Origin: Sandaracinaceae bacterium | GTDB taxonomy: Bacteria; Myxococcota_A; Polyangia; Polyangiales; Sandaracinaceae | Reading direction: 5' to 3' | Assembly: GCA_020633195.1 (NCBI GenBank) | Contig: JACKEC010000014.1 | Span: 1,116,001-1,180,000 of the forward strand | DNA: 64,000 bases | Shown here: positions 40,296 through 49,234 of the stretch, in pieces | How the letters are laid out: every line of letters begins with the position of its first letter | Numbering within the stretch: position 1 is the stretch's first letter | Notes under the pieces: model-generated | Database searches by the model: none | Seen by the model: only the letters and a program-made list of their open reading frames with translations | Told to the model about the DNA's origin: nothing | Position numbers and translations under genes: made by a program

Positions 40296-42470
40296 CTACA
40301 GCACGGCGTCGTAGCGGTACGAGACCTTCAGGGTCACCCGCTGGTCGAGCGTGGCCTCCGCGTCGGAGTAGACGACCTCGGCGCGGTACACGAGGAACAG
40401 GTCGCTGCCCGGCAGGTAGCGCCAGCGGAGCCGGCCCATGCCGATGAAGCGCTCGGTCACCGTGTTCACCTGCGCGACGAGGTCGACGACGACCCATGGG
40501 CTCGGGGTCACGCTGAGCACGGAGTTGATGGCGAGCGTGGGGATCAGCTCCCGATCGGGGAAGTCGAGGAGGGCCCCGACGGCGCCGACCGAGCCGCGGA
40601 CGTGCTGCCCGAACGCGGCCGAGACGTCGAGGTTCAGGCGGTAGTTGGCGCCTCCGAAGAAGGCGTTCTCCGCGGTCACCACGGCGCCGAGGCCGGGGTT
40701 GCGAGCGTCCGGCGACCAGAGCCCGACCTGCACTCGCGCGCCGCGGTAGGGCCCGACGGGGATGGTCAGCCCGTCGAGCAGCTCGAACTCCTCCCGCACG
40801 ACGTCTTGCACGTAGTCGGCGTTCGCGCCGAGCGTCCAGAGGTCCGCGGTCTGGATCGAGGCCTGCCAGCCGCCGGCGACGCGGAGCAGCTGCTCGAAGT
40901 CGTCGCTGTAGGCGATCTCGCCGCTGAGCCCGTACACCATCTGGCGCACCCCGCGGGTCGGCGTCCGCAAAGTGACGGGGACCGCGAGGCCCGCCTGGAA
41001 CAGGGCCGGCCGCCGCACGAAGCCGAGCTCGGGATCGAAGCCCTCCTGGATGTAGAGCGCGCTCGCCCGCGGCATCCACTGCTCGCCGCGCCACTGCACC
41101 TCGAGGCGGCCCGCGAGGCCTTCCGTGGGCTCCTCGCCGTCGGTGGCCGCGAACGCGCCGAAGCCGCGGATCTCGAGCCGGTCTCCATCGAGCGCGCGCA
41201 CGAGCCCGTCGACGCCCACGGTGTGGTGAGGCCTCGCGTCGACCTGCGAGAACAGCCCCCCGGGCCCCGCGATGTCCGCGCGAGAGGCGTACATCGCGCC
41301 GACGTAGGAGGCCGTCCCGAAGTTGGCGCGCACGCGCGCGACGCCGTAGTTCGCGGCCTCGCGGTCGGCGGTCGCGGCCGTCGCGACGTCGAGGACGCCG
41401 AACGACAGGAACCCCTCGCGGCCGTAGACCTTGAGGCCCCCGAGGATGGGGACCGGGTTGGCGTCGTCGTCGAGCCCGATGCGCCGCGTGAAGAAGAGCT
41501 GCGCCTCCTCGAGCGCGCCGAACTCGAACACGTCGAGGCCCGAGAGGAAGAACGGGCGGCGCTCTGGGAAGAACAGGGGGAAGCGATCCAAGTTGACGAC
41601 CTGCGAGTCGAGATCGACCTCCGCGAAATCGGTGAGCAGCGTCAGCTCGCCCCACACGTCGTCGGCGAGGCGGAGGCGCATCTCGCCGCCCGCCTTGGGC
41701 TCGACGGGGAGGCCCCAGTCGTCGTGCCCCGGCCACGTCACGAGGAAGTAGGGGTTCACGATCAGCGACCGACCGCCGCCGAGGCCCGCGACGTGATCGA
41801 GGTCGCCGTAGTGGAGCGCGGAGGCGGCGCCGAACTCGGGCGGCAGGTGCGACCAGTCGTAGGTGGCCTGCCGGGCGTTGTGGTCGCGGCTCACGTTGAA
41901 CCCGAACACGCGCTCGTCCTCGCCGGGCGGGAGCCGCAGCGCCGCCGCCGGGATGCGGAACTCGGCGACCCACGCGTCCTCGCGGACGCTCGTCGCCGAC
42001 TCCCACACCGCGTCGTACTCGCGGCGGAACGTCCGGCCGTTGTCGAGCGCGACGAAGTCGATCTGGGCGCCGGCCGGGTTCACTGCGAAGCCGACGGTGG
42101 AGCGCCGGTCGCGGCGCACGTCGAACTTGATGGTGACCGCGTCGTCGGACCAGATGCGCGACGAGTCGCGGGTGAGCTCGAGCGCGCGTGGCGTCTCCCC
42201 CTCGGCGAGGAACGACGTGACGCCGACGTAGACGGCCCCCTCGTCGACGAGCACCCGGACCTCGGTGTCGACGGGTGGGCGCGCGCCGGGGCTCGGGATC
42301 CGCTCCACGAAGTCGCTCCCCGCGTCGGCGCGCGCCCAGTCGGGCTCGTCGAGGACGCCGTCGATCCGGATCGCGCCGCGGCGAGCCCGCGCCGCGAGGA
42401 GCGGACGCTCCTGGGCCTCGGCCGCCGAGGGCAGGAGCGAGAGCAGGCACAGCGTCGAGACCCAGCGCAC
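40296..42470 (-). CDS. DUF5916 outer-membrane protein with family 9-like carbohydrate-binding domain
   Basis: A 724-residue exported protein. After the signal peptide comes a CBM9-like domain opened by IDGVLDEPDWARA (residues 35-47 or so). Then comes the DUF5916 barrel with the characteristic LDLSQVVNLDRFPLFFPERRPFFLSG-type segment (here DLDSQVVNLDRFPLFFPERRPFFL at about 300) and many amphipathic strands to the end. Such proteins are predicted in the outer membrane and their ligand is unknown. GTG 42470 has AAGGA nine bases upstream. It is divergent from the cytochrome operon. Confidence 0.88.
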   Translation of the reverse strand: MRWVSTLCLLSLLPSAAEAQERPLLAARARRGAIRIDGVLDEPDWARADAGSDFVERIPSPGARPPVDTEVRVLVDEGAVYVGVTSFLAEGETPRALELTRDSSRIWSDDAVTIKFDVRRDRRSTVGFAVNPAGAQIDFVALDNGRTFRREYDAVWESATSVREDAWVAEFRIPAAALRLPPGEDERVFGFNVSRDHNARQATYDWSHLPPEFGAASALHYGDLDHVAGLGGGRSLIVNPYFLVTWPGHDDWGLPVEPKAGGEMRLRLADDVWGELTLLTDFAEVDLDSQVVNLDRFPLFFPERRPFFLSGLDVFEFGALEEAQLFFTRRIGLDDDANPVPILGGLKVYGREGFLSFGVLDVATAATADREAANYGVARVRANFGTASYVGAMYASRADIAGPGGLFSQVDARPHHTVGVDGLVRALDGDRLEIRGFGAFAATDGEEPTEGLAGRLEVQWRGEQWMPRASALYIQEGFDPELGFVRRPALFQAGLAVPVTLRTPTRGVRQMVYGLSGEIAYSDDFEQLLRVAGGWQASIQTADLWTLGANADYVQDVVREEFELLDGLTIPVGPYRGARVQVGLWSPDARNPGLGAVVTAENAFFGGANYRLNLDVSAAFGQHVRGSVGAVGALLDFPDRELIPTLAINSVLSVTPSPWVVVDLVAQVNTVTERFIGMGRLRWRYLPGSDLFLVYRAEVVYSDAEATLDQRVTLKVSYRYDAVL

Positions 42471-42611
42471 GGCGGGGTCCTTGTGCAGTCGGGTGCACGG
42501 TCGCGCAACCGCCGCCCCGAGCGCGATCCCGTGAGCCGTGAGCGGCCTCCCGATCCTCCCACCTCCATGACGGTGCAACGATCCCGCTTCGCGCCGGCAC
42601 GTTACGTGCTG

Positions 42612-44330
42612 ATGAACACCCCCATGCGACTCCTCACGACGCTCTGCGTCGCTCTCGCCTTGGCGACGGGCTGCGCACAGACCGACTCCAACGTGCCCGA
42701 TGATGGCCCGCCGCCGATCAGCGGTGGGACCCTTCATGTGACCCGCGACGGCCAGTGGGCCATCGCGTCGGACCCCGCGCGAGCCGCCATCCACATCGTG
42801 GATCTGAACGCCCGCACCGAGACCGCGCGCATCGATTTGGGCCCTACGGAGGAGCCTGGACGCGTCGGTGAGGACCTCGACGGAGGCGTCCACGTCGTGC
42901 TCCGGCGCGGCGGCGCGATCGCGTCGATCGACCCCGTTCGGGGACGCGTGATCCGGCGGACGCCCGTGTGCGCGGCGCCCCGCGGGATCGACGTCGATCC
43001 GGCGAACGGAAACCTCGTCGTGGCCTGCGCCGAGGGGCAGCTCGTGCGCCTCACCCCGGCGGGCGAGATCGTCCGGCGTGTGACGCTGGAGCACGACCTC
43101 CGTGATGTCGTGGCACAGGATGGCCGGCTCTACGTGAGCCGCTTCCGCAACGCCGAGGTGCTCGTGGTCGAGGGCGACGCCATCGTCGGGCGGGTCCGCC
43201 CGTCCAGCGTCGAGTCCGGCTTCGGGGCCGAGCGCGCCCCCACGGTGGCGTGGCGGATGCGGCGGAGCGAGAGCGGCGGCGTCCTGATGGTGCACCAGGA
43301 GGCGGTGTCCTCGCAGCTCGGTGACCTCTCGTTCCCGGGCGCGCCGTACTACGGCGGGGACTGCCTCACCGGCGTGGTCCGCTCGGCGGTCACGCGGATC
43401 ACCCCGGACCTCGGCACCACGACCCTCGCGCTCGAGACCACGAGCCTCGCGGTCGACGTCGTCGAGCAGGGCGGCAGCACCTACGTGGCGGCTGCGTCGG
43501 AGCCCGGGGTCGCGCTCGACGACTGGGGCTTCATCCAGCGCAACGGCGTGCGGCGCATCCTGTCCTCGTCGAGCTTCTCGGCGGGCTGCCGCGACACCGA
43601 CGACGGGTTCGCGAGCTCGGGCCCGCGTCCGCGCTCCGCCACGGCGGTCGAGCGCACGCCGAGTGGACAGCTGATCGCGCAGTACCGCGACCCGGCCGAG
43701 CTGGTGATCGACGGCGAGACCATCTCGCTCAACGGCGGGTCGGTGCTCGACTTCGGGCACGCGCTCTTCCACGAGGGCGCGGGGACCGGCGTGGCCTGCG
43801 CGTCGTGTCACCCCGAGGGCGGCGACGACGGCCACGTGTGGATGTTCGACATCGGTCAGCGCAAGACGCAGACGACGGCCGGCGGCATCCTCGCCACCGC
43901 GCCCTTCCACTGGGAGGGCAACGTCCCCGACGTGTCGCACGTCCTCGACGGGACCTTCGTCGGTCGGATGCAAGGGACGATGCCCCGGCCCGACGAGGTC
44001 GACGCCTTCTCGAGCTGGATGAACTCCATCCCCGCCGTGCCCGGCCCGACGATCGAGGCGGACGTCGCGGCGCGCGGTCGCGCGGCGTTCGAGGGCGCGG
44101 GCTGCGTCTCCTGCCACGCGGGTGAGCTCCGGACGAACAACGAGAGCGCCAACGTGGGCACCGGCGGCACCTTCCAGGTCCCCGCGCTCTACGAGGTCCT
44201 CTACCACGCGCCCTACCTCCACGACGGCTCCGCCGAGACGCTCGAGGACGCGGTCGCCGGCCACGGCGGCGGCGAGGCGCTCTCGACCACGCAGCGCGCC
44301 GACGTCGTCGCCTACCTGCGCTCCCTCTGA
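42612..44330 (+). CDS. lipoprotein with beta-propeller and cytochrome c domains
   Basis: A 572-residue lipoprotein (ALATGC). The first 330 residues look like repeat blades of a propeller with DxxNGNL-type turns (VDPANGNLVVAC). Then come two haem c sites, CASCH (about 396) and CVSCH (about 498), and the APYLHDGSAETLEDAV motif found in the di-haem cytochrome c peroxidase/MauG family. It probably passes electrons in the periplasm, perhaps reducing peroxide. Starts at 42567, 42612 and 42624 are in frame; the last two give the cleanest signal. It begins a coupled set with the next two genes. Confidence 0.88.
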   Translation: MNTPMRLLTTLCVALALATGCAQTDSNVPDDGPPPISGGTLHVTRDGQWAIASDPARAAIHIVDLNARTETARIDLGPTEEPGRVGEDLDGGVHVVLRRGGAIASIDPVRGRVIRRTPVCAAPRGIDVDPANGNLVVACAEGQLVRLTPAGEIVRRVTLEHDLRDVVAQDGRLYVSRFRNAEVLVVEGDAIVGRVRPSSVESGFGAERAPTVAWRMRRSESGGVLMVHQEAVSSQLGDLSFPGAPYYGGDCLTGVVRSAVTRITPDLGTTTLALETTSLAVDVVEQGGSTYVAAASEPGVALDDWGFIQRNGVRRILSSSSFSAGCRDTDDGFASSGPRPRSATAVERTPSGQLIAQYRDPAELVIDGETISLNGGSVLDFGHALFHEGAGTGVACASCHPEGGDDGHVWMFDIGQRKTQTTAGGILATAPFHWEGNVPDVSHVLDGTFVGRMQGTMPRPDEVDAFSSWMNSIPAVPGPTIEADVAARGRAAFEGAGCVSCHAGELRTNNESANVGTGGTFQVPALYEVLYHAPYLHDGSAETLEDAVAGHGGGEALSTTQRADVVAYLRSL

Positions 44331-45076
44331 TGCGCGCGCTCACCCCCATCGCGCTGCTCGTCTGCGCTTGGCCGCTCGCGGCCCAGGCGCAGAGCGACGA
44401 GGCGCCGCCCGTCGACGAGTTCGAGGACGCCGAGGTCGCCCTCGGCTCCCCTCGGCCCGTCGACACGTGGACGCTCGACGACGGCGTGGGGGCGGACGAG
44501 GTCCCGTGGGACACGTTCGATCCGAGCTACGACTACTTCCCGCGCGGCCCGCTGCAGGTCGGCCTCGAGGCGCGGATCAGCGCGCTCCCCACCACGAGCC
44601 TCGCGACCTCGCCGCGACCGCAGCTCGAGCTGCACGGGTTCCTCAACTTCCGCTACTCCGCGCGGTCGCCGTGGCAGATGCGGGTCGGCGTCGCGATCGC
44701 GTGGGAGCCGCACGAGTCGACCAACCTCGGCGGCGGGACCTTCGTGACGACCAGCGCCCTCTACGTCCGCCTGCGGGTGCTCCCGCTGTCGGTCGACTTC
44801 GGGCGCAACTTCGGCCTCCGCGCGGGACCCGACGTCGGCTTCCAGTACGCCCCGAGCCCCGGCGGCGGCGCGATCCTCTTCGCGGCCGGCGGCACCGCGC
44901 AGATCGTGGCGCGCACCGACGACGGCCGGTTCGAGGCGGGCGTCCACGCGGGCGCTCAGCTGACCGGCATCGACCGGCTCGAGCGGCCCAACCCCTACGA
45001 CTACTACGACCAGGCCGGGGGGGCGAGCTTCAACGTCGACCCCATCGTCGGCGCCACCGCGGGGTACTTGTTCTGA
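44330..45076 (+). CDS. secreted barrel-like protein coupled to the cytochrome gene
   Basis: A 248-residue protein with a signal peptide (WPLAAQAQ), an acidic stretch, then strand-rich sequence (LQVGLEARISALP, MRVGVAIAWEPHE, GVHAGAQLTGI) ending VGATAGYLF, typical of an 8-stranded barrel. The ATG overlaps the previous stop (TGATG) and the stop overlaps the next start (TGATG), so it is part of a three-gene coupled unit. Confidence 0.78.
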   Translation: MRALTPIALLVCAWPLAAQAQSDEAPPVDEFEDAEVALGSPRPVDTWTLDDGVGADEVPWDTFDPSYDYFPRGPLQVGLEARISALPTTSLATSPRPQLELHGFLNFRYSARSPWQMRVGVAIAWEPHESTNLGGGTFVTTSALYVRLRVLPLSVDFGRNFGLRAGPDVGFQYAPSPGGGAILFAAGGTAQIVARTDDGRFEAGVHAGAQLTGIDRLERPNPYDYYDQAGGASFNVDPIVGATAGYLF

Positions 45077-45798
45077 TGCAGCGACGAATCACGGTGCTCG
45101 CGATCGCGCTCGCCGCCCTCGCGTCCGGCTGCGCCTCCCGGCGGCCCATCGGCCACTTCGGAGACGGCGCCTTCTATCACACGCGCGGCCACTATCGGAT
45201 CCGCTACGGGAGCGCGCCGACGCGGCTGCTGCCGGACGGCTGGCGCTTGACCAACTACGACCACGGCGACGACGGCGCGCCGACCGCCGAGCACGTCGAC
45301 GAGGTCGAGATCGACGCCTCGATGCTGATGGGCCGCGGGCGCGCGCAGGGCATCCGCGTCCCCAAGATCGATCTGCTCTATCAGCAGGAGGACGGCGACG
45401 GAGAGATCTGGGTCCGCACCATGGTCCTGCCCGCGGGCTGGGAGCAGGCGTCGGCGGAGCAGGTGCTCCAGACCTGGGCCTCGTCCGTCGAGCAGGGTCA
45501 CCTCACCGTCGACCCGCTCGGGCGCATGCCCGCGGGTCACGCCACGCTCACCCACTGGGGCTCGGCCGTCGTCGACGGTGAAGCGGCGCACTGGGTCGAG
45601 CTCGACGTGAACCGGGGCGGCGTCGACCAGCGCGTCACCGTGGTCGGGGTGCGCCCGGGCCATCACCACTGGCGGCGCGGTCGCCGGCAGCGGTTCCCGA
45701 TGCTCTTGATGTTCGGCTACGTGTCGTCGCCCGACGAGCACGAGGCGGTGCGCCACGACTTCGAGCAGCTGGTGCGCAGGGTCGACATCGGTCGCTGA
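45076..45798 (+). CDS. lipoprotein of unknown function
   Basis: A 240-residue lipoprotein (LAALASGC). Sequence after the signal, HTRGHYRIRYGSAPTRLLPDGWR, resembles small periplasmic domains that start with a strand-turn pattern; a short HHHWRRGRRQR stretch is notable and might bind metal or a phosphate. No family is recognised. Its ATG overlaps the barrel stop. With the cytochrome and barrel genes it may form an outer-membrane redox unit. Confidence 0.72.
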   Translation: MQRRITVLAIALAALASGCASRRPIGHFGDGAFYHTRGHYRIRYGSAPTRLLPDGWRLTNYDHGDDGAPTAEHVDEVEIDASMLMGRGRAQGIRVPKIDLLYQQEDGDGEIWVRTMVLPAGWEQASAEQVLQTWASSVEQGHLTVDPLGRMPAGHATLTHWGSAVVDGEAAHWVELDVNRGGVDQRVTVVGVRPGHHHWRRGRRQRFPMLLMFGYVSSPDEHEAVRHDFEQLVRRVDIGR

Positions 45799-45818
45799 GG
45801 CTGCCAGCCTGGACCGTC

Positions 45819-46697
45819 GTGCGACGGTCGCTCCCGCTCCTGGTCTGCCTCGCGGTCGCCGTCCCGGCGCTCGCCGACGCGGGGGACTCCACCGGAGGTG
45901 ACCCGAACGACGCCGACGAGGGCGGGTCGATCGACGTCCCCGAGGCCGGCTGCGACGCCTCGGCGGGCGGTGAGGCGGACATCGAGGAGCTCGTCGCGAG
46001 CGAGCGCAACGAGACGATCCCCGCCACCGCGCCGACGCGCTGGCGCACCACCGCGGGGCGGCAGTGCCACCGCTACCGCGGCCGCGCGATGTGCGAGGGG
46101 CCGCGCCGGGTCCCGCAGCCATTCGGGCCCGCCGCGGAGCTCGCGCGGACGCTGGGGCTCGACGACGACGTGCGCGCCGGCCACCTGGTGCTGTCGGTGG
46201 AGCCGCGGCCCGAGTGGCGCGCGGCGGTTCGAGGGGAGATGGGCGCCGGGCTGCTCTGGCCCGTCCCCGGTGGACGCCTCTGGCGCGGGTTCGGGATGCA
46301 GCGCGAGATCCAGGCGCGACCCGGCCAGCGCCTCCGACGCGGCCCCCGCCGCCACCTGCACCGCGGCGTCGACATCGGCGCCCCGGCGGGCACGGCGATC
46401 CGCGCGGTGAACGACGGCCTCGTCCTCTACAGCTTCAACTCGATGCGCGGCTACGGGAACTCGGTCGTGATCCTCCACGCCGACGGGACCGTGAGCCTCT
46501 ACGCGCACTGTCAGGCGACCTACGTCTTCGCCGGCCAGCGGGTCGAGCGGGGTCGCGTGATCGCCGAGGTCGGACACACGGGGCTCGCCCACGGGGACCA
46601 CCTCCACTTCGAGTGGCGGCGCAACGGCCGCCCCCTGAACCCGGCGCGGCATTTCGTGGATGGGCCGCGTGAAGATCGGGTCTCGCTCGCACCGTGA
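45819..46697 (+). CDS. M23 (LytM) peptidoglycan peptidase
   Basis: A 292-residue exported protein with signal peptide (VAVPALADA). The LytM domain begins LLWPVPGGRLWRGFG. The zinc ligands are HRGVD (His and Asp) and HLHFE in HGDHLHFE, all in place, so it should cut peptide cross-links or act as an activator of amidases. It resembles the LytM protein at 51256-52482. Start is GTG, 20 bases after the previous gene. Confidence 0.92.
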   Translation: MRRSLPLLVCLAVAVPALADAGDSTGGDPNDADEGGSIDVPEAGCDASAGGEADIEELVASERNETIPATAPTRWRTTAGRQCHRYRGRAMCEGPRRVPQPFGPAAELARTLGLDDDVRAGHLVLSVEPRPEWRAAVRGEMGAGLLWPVPGGRLWRGFGMQREIQARPGQRLRRGPRRHLHRGVDIGAPAGTAIRAVNDGLVLYSFNSMRGYGNSVVILHADGTVSLYAHCQATYVFAGQRVERGRVIAEVGHTGLAHGDHLHFEWRRNGRPLNPARHFVDGPREDRVSLAP

Positions 46698-46771
46698 GCG
46701 CCCGTGAACCGCCGTTTACAACGCGCGGGTTCTCATCGACGATCCCCCGTATCGCAGCGTCGGAGCCGTCG

Positions 46772-46787
46772 TGGCACGGTCCTCGCA
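46772..46787 (+). promoter_or_regulatory. sigma-54 promoter
   Basis: TGGCACGGTCCTCGCA matches the sigma-54 consensus TGGCACRNNNNTTGCA at all but one position, with GG and GC exactly 12 bases apart. It lies 37 bases before the ATG of the cysteine-rich lipoprotein. Two sigma-54 activators are encoded in the same window, but no link to either is shown. Confidence 0.65.
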
Positions 46788-46823
46788 AAAGCTCGCGTCG
46801 GCCCACTGGAGGAGTCGAGCCCC

Positions 46824-47891
46824 ATGACGAAGAACCTTCGCGTATTCCTGCTCGCGCTGCCGCTGACGATGTTGCTCGGGGGTTGCCCGATCTACGTCGA
46901 CGATGGCTCCGGTCCGCCGTCGACCCCGGAGTGCAGCTCGGACGCCGACTGCGGCTTCGGCGAGTACTGCCGTCGCGGCATCTGCGAAGCGACCCCGCCC
47001 GAGTGCACCACCCACGACGACTGCGCCGCCACCGAGATCTGCGTCTCGGGGATGTGTGATCCCGGCACCCGCTGCACGCTCGACTCCGAGTGCGCCGCCG
47101 ACGAGATCTGCGACGCGGGCGCCTGCGTGCCTGGCGACCACAGCTGCCGGACCCACGGGGACTGCGACGCGGGCTCGGCCTGCGACGACGGCACCTGCCG
47201 CCCGACCGGGACGTGTGGGAGCGACGCCGACTGCACCGAGCTCGACACGTGGTGCGACTTCCGCGACACCTGTGTCCCCCACGGCTCCGGGGACTGCCGC
47301 GCGGACAACGACTGCACCGGCGACCAGGTCTGCCTCGAGGGCACCTGCCACGACCGCCCGGACACCTGCCAGTTCGATCGCGAGTGCGCGCCGGGCACCG
47401 TCTGCCTGAACAACGCTTGCACCCGCGTCTGCACGGCGGACACGGACTGCGTGAACGGCCAGAGCTGCCAGGGCGGCTTCTGCCGGCCCGACCCGACCGA
47501 GTGCACCAGCTCGAGCACCTGCGCGGCGGGTGAGAACTGCGTCGACGGCCGCTGCCTCCAGGACTGCCGCACGCTCACGATGTGCGACACCGGCGAGTAC
47601 TGCGCCGACGACGACTTCTGCCGCGGCGAGTGGCAGCCCGAGGCGTTCTGCACCGTCGACAGCGACTGTGGCCCGGGCCGCCTCTGCCGCGACGCGGTCT
47701 GCCGGACGCCTTGCCCGACGATGACCAACACGGAGTGCATGCGCTTCGACTCGCAGGTCCCTCAGTGTCGCGACGACGGCGGCGAGTTCCTCTGCCACGC
47801 GACCAACGAGATCATGCCCGAGTGCCGTGTCGCCTCCGACTGCGGCGCGGACCGCGACTGCCTCGACGGCGCCTGCCGCAACCGACGCTGA
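46824..47891 (+). CDS. cysteine-rich repeat lipoprotein
   Basis: A 355-residue lipoprotein (MLLGGC). After the signal it consists of about ten tandem cysteine modules of the type CxxDxDC-x4-8-C-x3-GxC (for example CSSDADCGFGEYCRRGIC). These form small disulphide-bonded knots on the cell surface. Such proteins are abundant in Myxococcota and their role is unknown; adhesion or prey contact is possible. GGAGGAG lies upstream of the ATG and a sigma-54 promoter further upstream. Confidence 0.88.
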   Translation: MTKNLRVFLLALPLTMLLGGCPIYVDDGSGPPSTPECSSDADCGFGEYCRRGICEATPPECTTHDDCAATEICVSGMCDPGTRCTLDSECAADEICDAGACVPGDHSCRTHGDCDAGSACDDGTCRPTGTCGSDADCTELDTWCDFRDTCVPHGSGDCRADNDCTGDQVCLEGTCHDRPDTCQFDRECAPGTVCLNNACTRVCTADTDCVNGQSCQGGFCRPDPTECTSSSTCAAGENCVDGRCLQDCRTLTMCDTGEYCADDDFCRGEWQPEAFCTVDSDCGPGRLCRDAVCRTPCPTMTNTECMRFDSQVPQCRDDGGEFLCHATNEIMPECRVASDCGADRDCLDGACRNRR

Positions 47892-47901
47892 ACCGACCGA
47901 C

Positions 47902-47923
47902 GCTGGGCTCACCCGAGCCCAGC
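47902..47923 (+). terminator. hairpin after the cysteine-rich lipoprotein gene
   Basis: GCTGGGCTC-ACCC-GAGCCCAGC is a perfect 9-base stem with a 4-base loop, 10 bases after the stop. Confidence 0.5.
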
Positions 47924-47939
47924 TCCTCCAACCCACCCG

Positions 47940-47969
47940 ACGGCGCCCCTTCCACCCAGGGGGCGCCGT
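47940..47969 (+). terminator. Rho-independent terminator
   Basis: ACGGCGCCCC and GGGGGCGCCGT form a stem of about 10 base pairs, followed by TTTCCTGTT. It is the best factor-independent terminator in the window. Confidence 0.7.
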
Positions 47970-48010
47970 TTCCTGTTCAGCAGGCGGCTGAGAGCAGCCT
48001 GCTTCCGTGC

Positions 48011-48044
48011 CGCGCGCGAAGCGCGCATGCCCGTGCCCGTGCCC
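48011..48044. repeat. GCGCGAAGCGCG plus GTGCCC repeat tract
   Basis: In the convergent spacer, GCGCGCGAAGCGCGC is followed by ATGCCC and two GTGCCC units. The same two elements occur together at 61457-61546. Confidence 0.5.
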
Positions 48045-48055
48045 TGGCCGCCTGT

Positions 48056-49198
48056 CTACCGCTCGACCTCGACGGCCATGATCGTGTCCTCGAGGCCGTA
48101 CTTCGGCTGGAAGCCGAGCACCTCGCGGGCGCGCGTGTCGTCCACCATGCAGACGTAGCGGATGTGGTCGAGCTCGGGGGTCGGGAACGAGGTCATGCGG
48201 TAGCGCCACAGGCGATCGAGCACGGCGCCAGCGATCGGCGCGGGGACCGACTGGGTGCGCTTGCCGAGGATCCGGAACGCGTGGCTCATCGGGACCTCGC
48301 CGGGCCCGCGCAGGTTGAAGATCCCGCGCACGCCGGGCTGGAGCGCGAGGGCGATGGCCTCCACGACGTCGCGCTCGTGGATGAGCTGCACCATCGGGTC
48401 GAAGCCCATCAGGGTCATCGGCCGCTCGAGGCGGAGGTAGTTGCTCGGCGCGTTCCGCACGCCGCCGAGGATGTGGCAGGGCCGAAGCACCACCGTCTCG
48501 GTCTCGGGGTGACGCCAGAAGAAGCTCTGCGCGAGCATGTCGACCTCGACGAGGTCGCGGATCCCGCTGAACTGCTGCGCGCCGAGCAGCGGCGCCTCCT
48601 CGGTGAGGAACTGCGGGTTGTCGGGGCTCGGGCCGTACACGTTCGCGCTCGACAGGACGACGAGCTTGGGCACGTCGAACTGGATCATCGCGTCGAGGAG
48701 CTTCTGGAACGCGACCACGTTCCAGGAGTGGTGGTCCTTCGCGCTCGCGCGGGGGTCGTGCATGATCCCGAGGTGCACCACCGCGCGGATCCCGCCCGCG
48801 CGGAAGATGTCCCGCGTCTTCTTCCGGCGCAGATCGATCTGGTGGTGGACGACGTCCTTCGGGCGCCCCACGAAGGGCCGCCTGTCGATCCCGACCACGC
48901 GATCGTGGCGGTGGAGCTTGCGCGTGAGGAGGCGGCCGAGGCGGCCGCAGATGCCCGTGATGAGCACCGCGCCGTCGCGGGTCTCGGCCTCGGGATCGCG
49001 AGACGCCGCGGGCCGGCGGGCGCGCGGCCGGGGGCGCGGCTCGGCCGGCGGGGCGGCCTTCTTCTTCGCGCGGGGCGTCGCGCGTCGCGCGCTCGCGCGC
49101 TTGGCCTTCGCGTCGGCCTCGGCCGGCGGCTCGCTCCCCTCGCTCGACGCACCGGACCGGCTCGCGCGCGCGCTCGGGCGCTTCCTCGCTTTCCCCAC
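48056..49198 (-). CDS. extended SDR/epimerase-like protein lacking the catalytic Tyr-Lys
   Basis: A 380-residue protein. Residues 1-75 are a basic, Lys/Arg/Ala/Pro-rich tail like histone H1. The Rossmann domain begins with ITGICGRLGRLL. SSANVYG is conserved. The YxxxK pair that drives catalysis in this superfamily appears as F210-SGI-R214, followed by the usual Glu. It may therefore bind NAD(P) without normal activity. C-terminal features (LRPCHILGG, LIHERDVVEAIALAL) match NAD-dependent epimerases. GTG start, with TATACT (49206-49211) seven bases upstream. Confidence 0.85.
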   Translation of the reverse strand: MGKARKRPSARASRSGASSEGSEPPAEADAKAKRASARRATPRAKKKAAPPAEPRPRPRARRPAASRDPEAETRDGAVLITGICGRLGRLLTRKLHRHDRVVGIDRRPFVGRPKDVVHHQIDLRRKKTRDIFRAGGIRAVVHLGIMHDPRASAKDHHSWNVVAFQKLLDAMIQFDVPKLVVLSSANVYGPSPDNPQFLTEEAPLLGAQQFSGIRDLVEVDMLAQSFFWRHPETETVVLRPCHILGGVRNAPSNYLRLERPMTLMGFDPMVQLIHERDVVEAIALALQPGVRGIFNLRGPGEVPMSHAFRILGKRTQSVPAPIAGAVLDRLWRYRMTSFPTPELDHIRYVCMVDDTRAREVLGFQPKYGLEDTIMAVEVER

Positions 49199-49205
49199 GG
49201 CGGCG

Positions 49206-49211
49206 AGTATA
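49206..49211 (-). promoter_or_regulatory. -10-like box TATACT before the SDR gene
   Basis: CTATACT on the minus strand ends seven bases before the GTG at 49198, the same layout as before the SCP2 gene. Confidence 0.4.
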
Positions 49212-49234
49212 GCCGAGCCGAACGCGACGCGGCG

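Noticed and set aside
46892..47740. Cysteine-poor frame opposite the Cys-rich lipoprotein gene
   Set aside because: Rich in Ser/Gln/Val from reading the Cys codons in reverse; no start or domain evidence.
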